64,000 bases of DNA from Alligator mississippiensis (lineage: Eukaryota > Chordata > Crocodylia > Alligatoridae), in the NCBI RefSeq assembly GCF_030867095.1, contig NC_081829.1, positions 67,043,181 to 67,107,180 of the forward strand, in the 5' to 3' direction. The notes under the pieces were generated by a model. The model did not search any database and was not told the origin of the DNA. It was given only the letters and a program-made list of their open reading frames with translations. Made by a program: the position numbers and the translations under genes. Positions within the stretch are counted from its first letter, which is position 1. The number at the start of each line of letters is the position of its first letter. Positions 36,816 to 50,100 of the stretch are shown piece by piece.

Positions 36816-37829
36816 ACTTAGGAAATGTTTCACTGTATAAAGGAACATGTTTTTAAGTATCAGGATTTTGGAGGGTTGGTTATTTTTTTTAATAGGAAAA
36901 TTGTACTGAAGCCTTAATTTTTTGTCTGCATTCTGACTCATGTAGGGTAAATGTAGTACGTTGTATATTGCAGCATCAGATCCTTGTTTGGAGCATATCC
37001 TGGGACTGGCCAGAAAATATGCCATTAATATCATTAGTTCCATGTGAAATCCAGGATATGCAGTGTCTTGGTGTTAAATGTGGCTGTCCTGCACTAATTC
37101 AAAGCACCACACCCTTCGGATTATCAGCATTCTGTGTACACTGCATTCACCCACCTTTGTCCTCATTTTATGCTGAAATTAATTCACTGAACAAGTTCTG
37201 AGGTGACCTTATTTTCTCCAGACTATAGACTGCAAGGCCAGAGTGACTGCCTCGTGGGGGAAATTATTATTGTTATTAGTTGCTAAACTGATATTTCTAA
37301 AATAAAAGTTAACAGTGTTCTTCCTTCTCCCTCCGTATGCTCATAAGCCTGTAATGGGTATGACAAGTTAGGAGATTCTTGCCCAGTAGAAGAATGAATA
37401 TGGAAATATTGCAATTGCTCAGTCACCCTTTTATCAAGTGCAAACTAAATCCAGGTACCTGAAGGGGTTAAAAATAAAGTATAAAATAATATGGGGCAAA
37501 TGATCCCATCTCCTAAGAAGAACAGTAGTCATCCTCAGAGGAGACCTGTAGTGTTCTCCCTAAAGAAGGAAGAAACCAGTCTTGAAACCATCTGGCAAGT
37601 AATAAGCAAGTAATATGTTTGCCAACCCTGTCTATCCCAGAGGATCTACATAATGCAGCTGTTTTCCCTCATTTTTCCTATAACAACACAGCTCCCTCTC
37701 ACAGAGTGTAAAAAATATTGTGAGTGCAATCTAGACTACATCACCTATTTGGAAGGGTGTCCTGGTGCATGGCATTCACCGGTGATGTTGTCTAGATCAC
37801 AGGAAGCAGAGAACAGATAGTGACTTGGA

Positions 37830-38410
37830 CAGATGAAGGCGCATCCTGGAAGCACATCTGGAATGGTATGATCTGTGCATCAGCAGGAAAAACAGACTTA
37901 CATGTCATACTCACTTTCAAGTGATGGTCAGGGAAACATACCTGTGGCATTAGATGACCAGCATGTACCATCTGTGCAAAAATCTGGAGCCCACTGTGCA
38001 AGAAAATAGAAGGCCAGATGAGGAAATAAAGAGCAGAATAAATAAGGCACATTCAAGATGAAGGGCGGTAAGTAGAATGGTTTGCATAAGAAAATGTCAG
38101 TTCACTTTAGGGGAAAATTCTACAAGACGGTGATAAGGTTGGTGCTGCTGTATGGTTGAACAATGAAGAAACAATAGGTGTGGAGGGTGACAAGGTAGAT
38201 TTGTGGAGTCAACCAAATCACATAAGGAAGGAGGAGGTGTGGTAACAGACCAAAGAGATATCAATAGGGCAAAGGGTGAGTGAAAGCAGATGGATGGTTT
38301 GGGCATCTAACTAGAAGGCCTGAAGAATGTGTTACTCTGAGAGTCAAGGGCAGGATAGAAAGGGGAAGATTCAAGAGGATGCCATGCTTGAAGAAAGAAG
38401 AAGAAACAAA
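37830..38410 (+). mobile_element. Old RTE-like LINE scrap
   Basis: Pieces such as AGAATAAATAAGGCACA, TGCTGCTGTATGGTT and CTAGAAGGCCTGAAGAA match the C-terminal region of a LINE reverse transcriptase in which a stretch reading like YGHVMRRPEE is usual. It is heavily broken and has no open frame. LINE identity is likely; the exact clade is a guess. Confidence 0.45.
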
Positions 38411-41400
38411 AGTTCAATCTCATTAGTGCTAGTGTTACTATTTCAGACATTTCAGTTGGGTAGTTGTATGCTTTGAGGCCTGCTTGTTTCTGAAGGGAAG
38501 GTAATGACTCTATTTCCCTGGCCAGTTCCCAGGAATTGGTGGTCTTGCCTGACTCATGCTTCTTTTCCTCCCTAAATTTTCTACTTCAAAAGAAATGAAA
38601 AAATAGGTGAGGTTTAGTCCTGGTTTACACTAGAGCTACACAGAATACTAGCGCATTCTAAATTCACTTTACAATGGCTGAGAGAGGTTTTTTTTTTCCC
38701 TTGGTGGTGGCAGTTTATTCCAAACTATTAAGCCAGTTCCCATAACAGCTATGCTGAATTGTAAACATATATCCAGAATTTTTCCATTTTAGCTGCTTGT
38801 CTTTGTTGAATTTAGTTGCTTAGTCTAGTGATCTTTCAGCTGAATGTGTAGGTACCACAATGCAGGGAAAAACTGAAACAAAATGGGCCTATGGCAAAGA
38901 TGCTGAATTAGAACTAGAATGAGGAGTGGAATAAACCAGGGGATATAACTATAACTTTACTATGTTGTTGCTAATGCTCAGTATAGACAATTAATTTTAA
39001 GGCACACACATTTTATTTTGTGCAGGTACAGGTGAAAAATAAGGAGAGGCATATACATCTAATGATGATGATCTACTGTTTTTACCAGCAACACAAACTC
39101 GAACTAGATAAAATCATGTTGTTAACTCCTGAGTGCTCATAGGTTGATTTCTGTTCGCTGCAGTATTGAAGCTGATATCAAAGTCCCCAGATATACTGTA
39201 ACAAACTTTTCTCATTTTATTGTACAAGTGTACTTAAAGCAGCAACTTAAGTAAGTAAACAGTACATTCTTGCAAAGCATTTCTACTTGGAACAAAAACT
39301 AGTAAATGAAATGAATGCACACTAAAAAAACCACATACTGAATTTATTAATTGTAACAGCACTCTTTTTCTGAAAAATTGCAGAATAGCTCTATGCTCCC
39401 TCTTTTTTTTTTAGAAAAAATATACTTCTGTATTCCCATTTTCTTACTGTAAAATAACAGAGTATGTGACTGTAAGGCAAAGCATAGAGGAGTTTGATGG
39501 CTCAGATTTACTGTGCACCCTAGAAGCGGACAACAGGTCATGTCTACTCTGTCAAAGGGCTTTGTAGAACCCAGAAGAGAAGCACAGCATCAGCAGTCTG
39601 TGCACGTTATATGCAAAAGGATGTAATGTATTTGGCGGGGTGGGAGTGGGTGCTCACTAGCATGGTCCTTGTTGATGCGGGCAGAACCAGAAGGTCCCCT
39701 AGGTGCAGGATTTCCTTCTTGTATGTAAGGGTGGGAAGTTTCAATTGCACAGCACTGATGCCTGGCTTTGCAGAGACCCCTCTCTTTACGTCTGCACAGG
39801 GGAGGTGGTGAAATGTAGGCAAATAGGAGTGGAGACTGGGATAGTGTCCTTTGTCTCCCTTCTGGCTGGTGGAGATTTACTGAAAAAAAATTTAGCTTTG
39901 ACCAGTCTTCTGTTTTTTGTACAGCTCCTCCGATGGAAAGACCCTGCTACTGCAGTTCAGATGATGTTCTGCTGCATTGGATGTTGAGCAAGTGTAGAGG
40001 CACAGATTGTCTCCTGAGGGTGGGCCAGCATTGTGGACAGATACTACAGCACTTTCTACAGCTCCTTCAGCTGGAAGGTGTGGGGTCCTGTGGAAGAGGC
40101 TTCTGATAGAGATTCTCTCCCCACTTCCTCTCATCTGCAGAATTTTCCTTAAGGAGGGATGATCTAGACCTAGCGCTCTGTGCTTTATTCTGCTGAAAGA
40201 AGCTATTGTTTGGCAAATCTTTCGTTCTGATGGCAAAGAGTTAGCCTGACAGCCATGTTGATTTATAGACAGATGTCTTTTGTTCAGGGAGAGCTTATGG
40301 AAGGCAAAGTTACTGTTTTGATTAACTTCAAGTGACCCATAACAGAGACACAGTTTCTTTATTATGAATTAACTTTCTGAAAGAGCCTGAGTGAATACAT
40401 GCTAAATCCTATTGAAATGCATTGGGAGATGGACACCTAACTTTTTCAGCTCTTTTAAGCATCTAGACTATATATTTTGTACAATATGCAAAATTATTAA
40501 TATTCCTTCTGTTTTATATTTAGTGAATTGGAAAGGTGGAGGGCCATCTGATGCCAATGATTTAAAAAACCTCAGTTAAATCTATATAAGTTCTGTGTAA
40601 GCTTAGTGGGAGAACTTTACATCTGAGATTTGGAAGAATATTTTTGTTTTTGCTTTCTGACTAATTATTTGAATTCTTCTTGTGGTTTGAGAGAGATTTT
40701 TGCATGATTATTATACCACTTTCTAATGGCTAAAAGGCTTTCTACCCCATTCAGCCTTTCTTATTAAATTAAATCCTTTTGTCAGGGAATAAATCACAGA
40801 ACAGTAATTACTAGCATTATTCTAAGATATGGAAGTATGCTATACTGTAATTTTTAATACCTAGACACCAAAATATATCTGTTATGGATTTTTTCATATA
40901 CCACATACACTACTTCTTTGAATTTATTAGCAAAAATCCTGTTGGTTTAAAATAAAACAGCAGTTGGAGTCTGTGACTCACCAAAGTATCATACAGATAT
41001 TTACAGGCAAGGGAGAGAAATTTCCAGAAGTGCGTAAATCACAGTGATTATTTTTTGAGACTTACATTACATAGGTACCTTGAAAAAATACTTTCTTTTT
41101 AAATGCAATTTTTTCATGAAAGTGTTATACAAAATAGTAACAAAAACATTAACGGTATTAAAGTTAAAGTTATAAAATATGTAATAAACTCATTATACAA
41201 AGTAGTCATTCATAATGTTATAAACATTTGCAATATTGTAATTGCATGTTGAAGTAGTAGTCATGGTATCTTCTGGTTAAAAAAAGCTATTATTTTGTAT
41301 ACTTTAATCCTTGGGTGTTAAAAATTATACAAGGAGTAAAGGTGGAAGCTACTGAAGTGATTAATACTATTTAAATAAGTTCAAGTTACTCCCTGGTTTT

Positions 41401-42381
41401 GAATGCTGAATTAATACCCCCTACCTTGGGACATTGACTTCATTTGGAGCACCTGCTTCACATTATTAATTTTGGGATAAAATCTAAACCTCTTTTTTTT
41501 CTTCACTTGGATAATTGTTTTACAATCCTGTGCTTTTAGTCTCTGCTGCTACCATAATTACTTTTAATGGTCTTGTCTGCCCTACAAAGTTCTGCAGGCA
41601 TATTGCTCTTGACAGTTTTCTTGGCAGAGTACTGCCCTTGGTGGTGCAGTATCCTGACAGTATCATCTCATCTGCAAAGGACATGCAGCTTCATGCACTG
41701 GAATCCCACAATTCTATGTGGCATGCTGTGTTAGGGAGAAATTTTGCAATGTATTGTGGGACACCACCACTCTGCTTATGGAATTAAGGGTTTTCGCTCA
41801 AATTTGCCGCAAATCGCTCAGTTACATCTCATATCTTTGTCAATCTGTAAGGCAACGTCTGATCCTTTCTATGACGCTCTGATACCCCTGAACTTCCGTC
41901 TTCATCCCCTTGGTCTGCTTCTTGTACTGATACCCCTTTATCTTCCTTGAAGATAAGCATCTTCTCTTGAAGTTTAATTTCATAGCATCATAATAGTGTA
42001 CGACAAGGTGAAAGAGGACAAAAGTTTAAGAAGGTCTGTGACTAGAATTTTGTTTATTTGTTTATGATGAATCCTTTGTGTAGTTACCAATGAAACTTGA
42101 AGAATTTACTTAATTGTTGTCTGAATATTAAGAAATAACCATGCAGTGATTATGTAAATCTCTATATTCTGTTTTGCTCAGGGTTGTTGTTAGGTAGTCA
42201 TTACCAGGATTTTTATGCTGCTCGTTAATTAAGAAATAACCGTGCACTCATTATGGAAAAGATTTTTCTCAGCCTATTACAGGGCACAGTTTTGGAAAAT
42301 TGAGAAATGTGTTTATCAGTTAGAATTTAAGGCCCTGCTGGCAGACAGCAGTGGAGTCAAGGAACCTACCAGTATGTACTC
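38411..42381. other. Intronic DNA, nothing recognised
   Basis: About 4 kb of AT-rich DNA in presumed intron 1. The ORF at 41515-41787 (90 codons) has no recognised similarity and no splice or promoter context; I treat it as chance. Confidence 0.4.
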
Positions 42382-42738
42382 CAGGGGCAGGCAAAATATA
42401 GCCCACCAGGACATTCTATCCGGCACGTAGGACCCCCTAAAAATGTAGAAAATTAATATTTATTTGCTTCTGGCTGCCTGACAGAGATGACAGGAGCCCT
42501 GGGCAGTAGGACGCAGGGGAAGCCAGCAGCTGGACCCAGGGGAAGCCAGCAGCAGGACCCAGCAGCAAGGCCCACCCAGCCCTGCCCCCCCAACCAGAAG
42601 TCACTGCTTAGCAGAGGCTTCTGGCCTGGGACCATGGGAGTGTTCCTGCTTCTCTGCTCCAGAGAAGGAGACACGGCCCTCAACAGCTTGCCAAAATTCA
42701 GTAAGTGGCCCTCTGCCCAAAACAATTACCTGCCCCTA
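42382..42738. mobile_element. hAT-type MITE, CAGGGGCAGGCAAAAT family
   Basis: Left end CAGGGGCAGGCAAAATAT; right end ACCTGCCCCT. The left half matches, in reverse, the small element at 50306 over CCACCAGG, CATTCTATCC, and TAGAAAATTAATATTTAT. The centre has a duplicated phrase (GGGGAAGCCAGCAGC). Confidence 0.7.
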
Positions 42739-45576
42739 TGTATGCTAATTTCTCGTAACTCCTGGCAGTTTCTGCAGGATCAGTGCAGGTCCGCTTCATC
42801 AGCTCTGCTGTCAGCACATGTACCCTTTGCAATACACAGCTACCAAAGAGACCGTGTCAGCTAGCAGAAGGGATAGGCAAGACCATGCATGTCTTCTGTC
42901 AGCTTTTGTGTGGCTGCAGCAGATTCCTTTTGCATAAAGGGGTCACATTAGTCGACCAGCAGAAAGAAGGGTTTCTTTCTTCACAGAACAGCTGTGTGTG
43001 TGGATACACTCAGAGCTTTGCTGGCAGTATTATATCATCATCAATACCATCCTGTCATCCCTATACTTCAATTGGTTGAGATAGTTTTAGATTTGTATAA
43101 CGTGTTTGGGGGTGGATTACAGTTGAGCATATTAATATAAGTGTTTTCTGTATCTAAAAAATGAACAAAGCTGTATCCAGTTCCACTCAAAGCGACTTCC
43201 TATTTAAATATCTCTTTGCTATTGTAATTTGTTGCTTTTATTATTAACTCATATTTCAATATCATATGGAGGCAACAATCAGACTGGATTATCTTTTTTT
43301 GGTGTGTGGTGTACAAATTTAGGAGAAATACATCTGCAGCTCTTTAAGGTGTTGCTAATACCATTCTAACCAACATACCTAGGTGTAAGAGATGAAATAT
43401 TATATTGATTTTATTGTGAAACCTGTGGCCTGTTTTGTAGCCACCTTTTTGTATTTCTTGCCATTTATGTTTTTGGTAGCATTAGAAAAATGTCAAGTTT
43501 GTCTTGGTACCACATTTTCACGTGTATATTAGAATTTGTTCTATGAGCTAAATGGCCTCCTACATTAAAATCCACTAGAGATTTTATTTATTTTTGGATA
43601 TTTGGAATGGCTTTTCTGCTAACCTTCTTCATTGTGGCTTGACCTAGAGTGTACCTAGATGGAAGCTGCCTTTCCTAGGCTGTTATGCGCTGCTAGAAGT
43701 TCAAGGAAGTGTTGAGTTTCTGCTGCTTCCAGATATCGTCTGAATTTCTGATTGGCTTTCTTTTCTGTTAATACTACTTAAAGGTTGCAATTACCTCAGT
43801 AAATTTAATCTCCTTAATTTACACACTTTAGGTGCAGGGGACACTGGGAAAGGGGATGCTACACCAAAAGAAAGTTGCATGGAAGGTTCTTGCATCATCC
43901 TAGAAATGGATTTTTTGTGGAGCTACAGGCTGCCCAAATAGTGACCTTTCTGGGGTGATGCTGGGAAACAGGCCCACTGCTTGTGGCCTTTCTGCTCTGT
44001 AGTCCAACATGCTTTGTTTTGGGAGTGGATTGGACATGGGCCTAATATATGGTCTCCTAGAAGAGGCTGTGTTTTATTGGATGTGGGGAACTGAGCATCA
44101 CAGATTGACTTTTTAGGTGTGGTTGGTATTCTTGTTGGCTGCCAGTTCAAGCAGTAGGAGTGGAAGAATAGGAAAACAGATACAGAAAGGGGGGAAGAGT
44201 TTGTGGAACCCATTTGTTTCAGCCTGGCTAGTAGTTAGTGCTGGGGGAAAAATAATAATGATTCAAACCAGTGATTTAGGTAGGAAGAGATTCTTGAACT
44301 GCCAGCCTCTCCTAAACTTTCTGCTTCTGCAGTGAACTTTTTTTTTCATAGTAGAAAAAGTTGTTTAAAAAGGAAGTTGTTTTTATTAATTTTCTCACTT
44401 GAAAAGTATTGCTTGGAATAGAGTTCAATAAAAACATGCTTGCTCATAGCTTAGTTTTGAACAAATTTGTTGTATGTCATTTTACTTGTTAGAAGTTGCT
44501 TGTGTGGTGGGTGAGTTTTGTGTAGGCTTTTGACAGCTCTTTTGTAGCAAAACTTTTTCTTACTTCCCCAGTTCCTTAAAGAGTGAACAATAGTGCTTTT
44601 TGAAAAATAAATCAGTAAATCACTTGAAATGAAAACTTAGTTTGTGCCAATTGGGCCATCTCCTGAAATCTTTATTTGGGCAGAAAGCATGTTTTCTTCA
44701 ATAGCAACTGTTGAATTTTTGGATTTGGTCCTGTGTCAGAAATTCAATCTGTATTTATGTGGGGAGCAGCGGGAGAGGAAGAGAGAGGGGGAAAACACCT
44801 TGGTTTGAGACCTGAGAGGTAAGTGAAAGAGGGTGTGGCTTGCACACCTCTTATTCTAAAATGTGCAGATCTCATCCAGTTTTTGAGCTTGGAAAAATGT
44901 TTGCTTTATTTTAGATACAAAAACCCCAAAAGGCTCTGAAAGCTGGGTCTTCTGCTTAAGCCCAAATATGCTTTGTTATCTCTATCTTGGTATTTGTGAA
45001 GCTTCAAGGAACAGAAACCATATAAAATGAGCTCTTTGCCATCCACAGTTTAGTCCTTATTCTTGATAAAGTCTACAGTAATTACTGTGGTCCAGCTAAA
45101 CTTGTGGTACAAATGTTGCACAGCAGAGGTTACTTTGCACTTTGGTGTTAGTTAAAGCAAGCCTCCAGCAACCCATACCTACTGTGATCCCAAATGAGCC
45201 ATTCCACAAACTACAAATAGGTAGTGCTCTAATTGTCCTATACTGGATGCTGGATAACACGAAGGGACTTCATACATACAGAACTAAGCAGTTTCTTTGC
45301 AAAAGGGTATTGGCAGAGGTGCTTCTCTCTCCAAGTTTCATTCATGGCACTGCCTAGTATTTCTCTTTTTCCCATGATAAAGCTCCTGGCATCAGGTTGT
45401 GAGGAGCAGAAGCAAAGAGCAATTGTGTTAACCCAGCACATACAAAGACTCCCCTTACAGTGGGGAAATTTCCTCTGAGTCACTTAAGAAAGTGTTATGA
45501 TTCCTTTATGTTGGAAACGCAATAATAAAGGATCATAATGAGCCTTATGCACTGGTACAGTTCCAAGAGCTATACC
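42739..45576. other. Intronic DNA, nothing recognised
   Basis: AT-rich unique-looking DNA in presumed intron 1; no exon or repeat I can support. Confidence 0.4.
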
Positions 45577-45611
45577 AGTGGTTTTCAAAATGTGTTGTGC
45601 AGAACCCTGGG
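45577..45611 (+). mobile_element. hAT-type left terminus (fragment)
   Basis: CAGTGGTTTTCAAAATGTG then GCAGAACCCTGGGG is the usual left end of a widespread hAT MITE group. Its sequence is broken at once by the next MITE, and no right end was found. Confidence 0.45.
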
Positions 45612-45801
45612 GCTAGGGACAGACATTACACATATCTGGTTTAAGTGATCAGAAACTGGTTTAACCCTGTAATAGAACAGATGTTCAGTGCACATAAACC
45701 AGTTTGAAAATGGCTGAAACTGGTTTGAAATTAACCTGGTTGAATGTAGTACCAGACTTAACTGATTTGGCTCAAACCGGTTTATGCAATGTCTGTCCCA
45801 G
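45612..45801. mobile_element. MITE rich in AAACTGGTTT palindromes
   Basis: Inverted ends (C)TAGGGACAGACATTACA and CTGGGACAGACATTGCA. Inside, AAACTGGTTT, AAACCAGTTT and AAACCGGTTT recur at least four times, each itself a palindrome. About 190 bases, non-coding. Target duplication not clear. Confidence 0.65.
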
Positions 45802-47024
45802 ACCCCTTGCTGGTTTAAGATAAACCAGACACCTCCAGCATCCCAACATGCTCTCTGCTGGGCTCGGCGGGGCTCTCTGCTCCACTGCAGGGCTGGCCCC
45901 TCCGCTCTGCTCCCCAGCCTGAGCAGAGACAGAGGTCTGGCCAGAGAGAAGTTTAATTCCCCACTCCCTGTGCCACCAGCAGAGACCTATCTAGATGCAA
46001 GCAGTTTGAGGGACCACCCTAACATATCAAGGTCTGCATCTGAATCCAGAGAGTTGGCAGCTGAGAGCACATTGCTGCTGCTTTTGATTTGCATGCTGCT
46101 CAAGACTAGCCTTTTTGGGTTTTATGATATTCATTTCCTATATCACATGATGACTTTTGACATTCACAGCCAGTCTTCTGTTATAAATTCTCAAGAGTTG
46201 GGAATTAGAACATCCACTACTAGCTTCAAGGCTTCTTATTCATATGTGGCTTAAACAAATCATTTCCTTGACAAAAACAGTTTTTGATGATGACCACAGC
46301 ATGTCTAAATAGTTGCCTTTACTTGTTGAGAGCTGCACAGGGGACCTTTTTTTATCAGTTAGCTCATACTTCTGTTATATTTTGAGTGCAGTTTATAATC
46401 ATTTCTTGAAAACAGCCAGTGGTGCAGGTGGAACAAGTGGTGCTTGAAATGTTTCCGCCGTACTCTGTTACTGATCATACTTTACGTTCGAGCTGAGAGA
46501 GTTATCTGGCCTATTTTTAATCATAGAATCAGCAGAGAATTGCTTAAATTTGCACTCCATGTACATATGTCTATCACAATATATACCAATATTTTTGTGT
46601 CTGACTTTTATTTTGCTATTAGTACTTAAAAGGTGCTAATTTTCAGTCCAGATAATGTTTAAAAAATATATTGCTGATATATTTGCTTAAAAACTTATTA
46701 CTGTAATATGATTTACTGATTTCCAGATGAAGTCAGTGGAGCCGTGCAAATGCTTTGAAAGTAAAGTGTGCGTTTGATTTTTGATTTTTTTTCAGTAGTA
46801 CGATACTCCAGGTGCTAATACCATAAACATGACCTAAGAGCCTAGATGGATGTTTGAATTTTCTTACAAACTGAATGATTTCTTTGTCATATTTCATGTT
46901 ACCACATGACAACAATCAGTATATTTGTATTCAAGTTCCTCTTTGGATAACAAGCTGGGACAGAGGAGGCAGTTTGCTTTAGCTTGCTGAATTGATTTTT
47001 TCCCATTTTGTTCTTTGTGGGCAG
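45802..47024. other. End of presumed intron 1
   Basis: A GC-rich patch to about 46 kb, then AT-rich DNA to the splice acceptor at 47024. No gene seen. Confidence 0.4.
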
Positions 47025-47105
47025 ATGGAAAGAATGGAAAGAAACAGAGATCTTAGTTTGCAGACACAGGGCAACATGGAGCAGTCATTCACTGTTACTT
47101 CATTG
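47025..47105 (+). CDS. STAMBPL1: STAMBPL1 coding exon 1 (start codons)
   Basis: A pyrimidine-rich tract ends in CAG at 47024, and the exon opens directly with ATG. It has three in-frame ATGs (47025, 47034, 47076). The last begins [10 protein letters not shown], matching human MDQPFTVNSL, and has A at -3 and G at +4, so it is the conserved start. The 17 residues before it (starting MERMERNRD) are an optional extension. The exon ends on a whole codon before GTAGG. Confidence 0.85.
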
Positions 47106-50100
47106 GTAGGTATTATAATATGATGCTCAAATAAATTATTACCTTCTATTTCAGAACAGCAGAGTAAATTATACCATTGAGTGTAGTTCAGGTGTATTGC
47201 CTGCCAGTTGAAATGTTTTTCCACTGTTTTGTATCCTGTCCATTTGTTCTTTACCCATTTGCTCCCTAGTCCGGGGCATTTTAAATTTACATGAAAATAA
47301 AAAGTATACTTGATTTGTTAGGTTGCTCTCTAACCTGTTTTAACTATTATCTCCCTCCATTTTTAAATCTACAAAGACTGAAGCCTTTAAATAAAAGAAG
47401 AAATTGTTTCTCAGCATAGTAATTCCTTTCAGAATAGCATGAGAGAAAATTAATTGCATTTTGAAATGTGGCTTCATTGTCTATTGCTTTGTTTATTAAT
47501 ATTTATGTTCATTGTTTAAATATATAAGATTAATACTGAAATGAGGTATTGATTTGATTTTGCAATCAAGCTGAGCCCAAGAGTAAGCACCACAATCATT
47601 AGGAAGAGTTTCTAGCATCAGGACCTAAATATAATATGTTCAGTTCCTATAGATAGGACCCCTTGTGGGGGATTCATATCTTAGGAAATCTAGGAGGCTG
47701 CCCTGGCAGGATTGTTCTTGCATTTCTTTGAATCCTTATCTTTATTTCTTTATTTGTTTTTTCACAATATTTAAATGTTGAGGGGTTTTTAAATACAGTT
47801 ATTTTATCATTTATAAAGTAACCGAAGAAGTGTGTTAGAAGCTTTTCATTATTGCCAATACTTGGGGTACTGGAGTTTTTTTGTTGTTTTCTGTTGTTTT
47901 TAAAAGGTTAAAAGTTTTCCCCAGGTATCTTGAAAAAAGAAATTTGTGAATGAGGTGGCCCCAGCCAGACTGAAGTGTAATCTCTGATGTCTTGACTGTT
48001 TTGCAGAAGAAGCTAACTGCCATTCCTGACCACACAGATGTTTCTGTGACCCCAGAGGAGCGAGTTCGTGCCTTAACCAAGCTTGGCTGTAATATCACAA
48101 TAAATGAGGATATTACTCCACGTCGCTACTTCAGATCTGGAGTAGAGATGGAACGAATGGCATCTGTATATCTTAAGGAAGGAAACCTGGAGAATGCTTT
48201 TGTATTTTATAATAAGTTTATAACGTAAGACAGTCTCTTATGTTTATAGTTAATGATTGTGATGGATAGATGGATATAATGAATTGCTACAATGAAAATG
48301 TGGCTCAGGAGTCCACCTATCTAAAATTTGGAAAAACTATTAATAGTTTTCTTACAGAATATCTTTGTCCTTCTGAGATCTTTATGCTAATCAGTTCCTC
48401 TGTCAGGCCTCTTGCTAATACCTAGTGTAGCTGTCCCATCTGCCTATTCACTACTAGTCCTGGTTTATATCTAAAGTGCTACATTTGTTTTTTATTCTAC
48501 CAAGCTAAGATGTGAACTCTACTGGCTGTCTTATTTTCTGTTTATATGCACATGATGAAAAGAGACCACCAGAGGCTTCACAAGCTCACTTAGCTCAATT
48601 TGTAAGCTTTCCCTGATGAACACCCTTAGCATCAGTGCAGTCAAAAGACTGTTTTTTTTCTTGCACTCAGGCAAACCATACAAAGGGGCTTATTGCCTCT
48701 TTTCCTGCTGCTTTTCCACAAAAAGGTTAGATAGAATTTATCCCATAATTTTAAAAAACTGCAAAATGTACTGTACATGCCCAACATGTGATGTTTTTTC
48801 TTTTCTTTCTCCCAAAGATTTAAAAACAAATTACACTATAGCAATCGAGAGACTTCTTAATTGAGAGCTGTTTCCATAACAGATTAAAGCTTTCTAATCA
48901 GCCATTTTGTTTCTAGAGCTTTTCAAGTTAATATATTAGAAATCTGATGGGACTTTTTTCCCTTCATTCTGTTCATACTCTAAAAATATTATAGCTGAAC
49001 CCTTTTTGTTTAAACCTTCTAAAAAATTTGGGGATGATAGAGGAACTAAAGATTTCTAGCCTGGAAGGTGAACTTTTCATAATACTATGGTTGAATGTAA
49101 ACAGGGGTCGTGTAATGCATTCTACATATACAATAGTGTTTGGTGGTGTTGGTGTTTTAATAATTTAGATGTCTAGACAAGCTGCCCATTGTTATAACTC
49201 ACAGCACAACTTACTCTGATCAGAAGGTTGCATTAATATGTCAGTGTAGAATGCCTGATCTCATGAAATTATGCCTTTTACTTAAGAAAAAGGAAGTGAA
49301 AATGAGGGTGGTCATCAGATTTTGTTACAGAGATGAGCTGTTGTACAGCCTGGAGACTTCTGGTGCCATGTATAGTCCTTTTCTTATATATCACTAATGA
49401 AAAACAACAAAAAGCCTTTGTCTATCAAAAATTATGTATCCATACAACTCCTTGCCAGCATGTCAGTGTAAGTGTAGAAATATAGAAAATATCTATGAAT
49501 CAAAATGGAATACAGTGTTTGATATCTGTGATTTGTGAACCTTATTTTTCTTTCAACTTAAAAGCTACCATGGATCTTCATCTGGCTAATAAGGCAAAAA
49601 CATGTGCATGCTTAATTTTCCAGCTTATTTGTAGAAAAGCTGCCCAATCACCGAGACTATCATCAATGTGCAGTACCAGAAAAACAAGATATTATTAAGG
49701 TATTACTTTTTCTTAAAATTTCAGAAATTTCTCTCCCAATACAACTGATGGATGTTTCCCAGCATGCTTTTTCCCTGACTGCAAAATGTTGCACTCAGTT
49801 GGTAAAACAGTGTTTGACCTACTAGTTCTTAACAGCATTGTGTATTGGCCATAAATTTCTCATTTAAATTTAATAGCTTGATCATGGCTGGAATTCTGAA
49901 GACAATTTGCTTTTATTAATTACAACCAGTGTATGCATTCTTTGAAGCTCAATTAAAATCTCTTAAGAGTTATGTATATTTTTAGATATGCTGATTTAAT
50001 AATACTTAGGATCTGATTCCACTTCCATTTAAGTGATAGCTGCTGCCTGGCCCTCTTACTGATAAACATATAGGAATTTGTGGTATTATTATTATTATTA

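Larger units (their letters stand above)
33561..47024 (+). other. Presumed intron 1 of STAMBPL1
   Basis: About 13.5 kb with no exon I can recognise. It holds the hAT-type MITEs at 35525, 36569 and 42382, an RTE-like LINE scrap near 37.8-38.4 kb and a MITE at 45612. The rest is AT-rich DNA without clear signal. Its intron status depends on the CpG island being the promoter. Confidence 0.5.

Noticed and set aside
41515-41787. 90-codon ORF in presumed intron 1
   Set aside because: No recognised domain, no splice or promoter signs, and AT-rich intron context.
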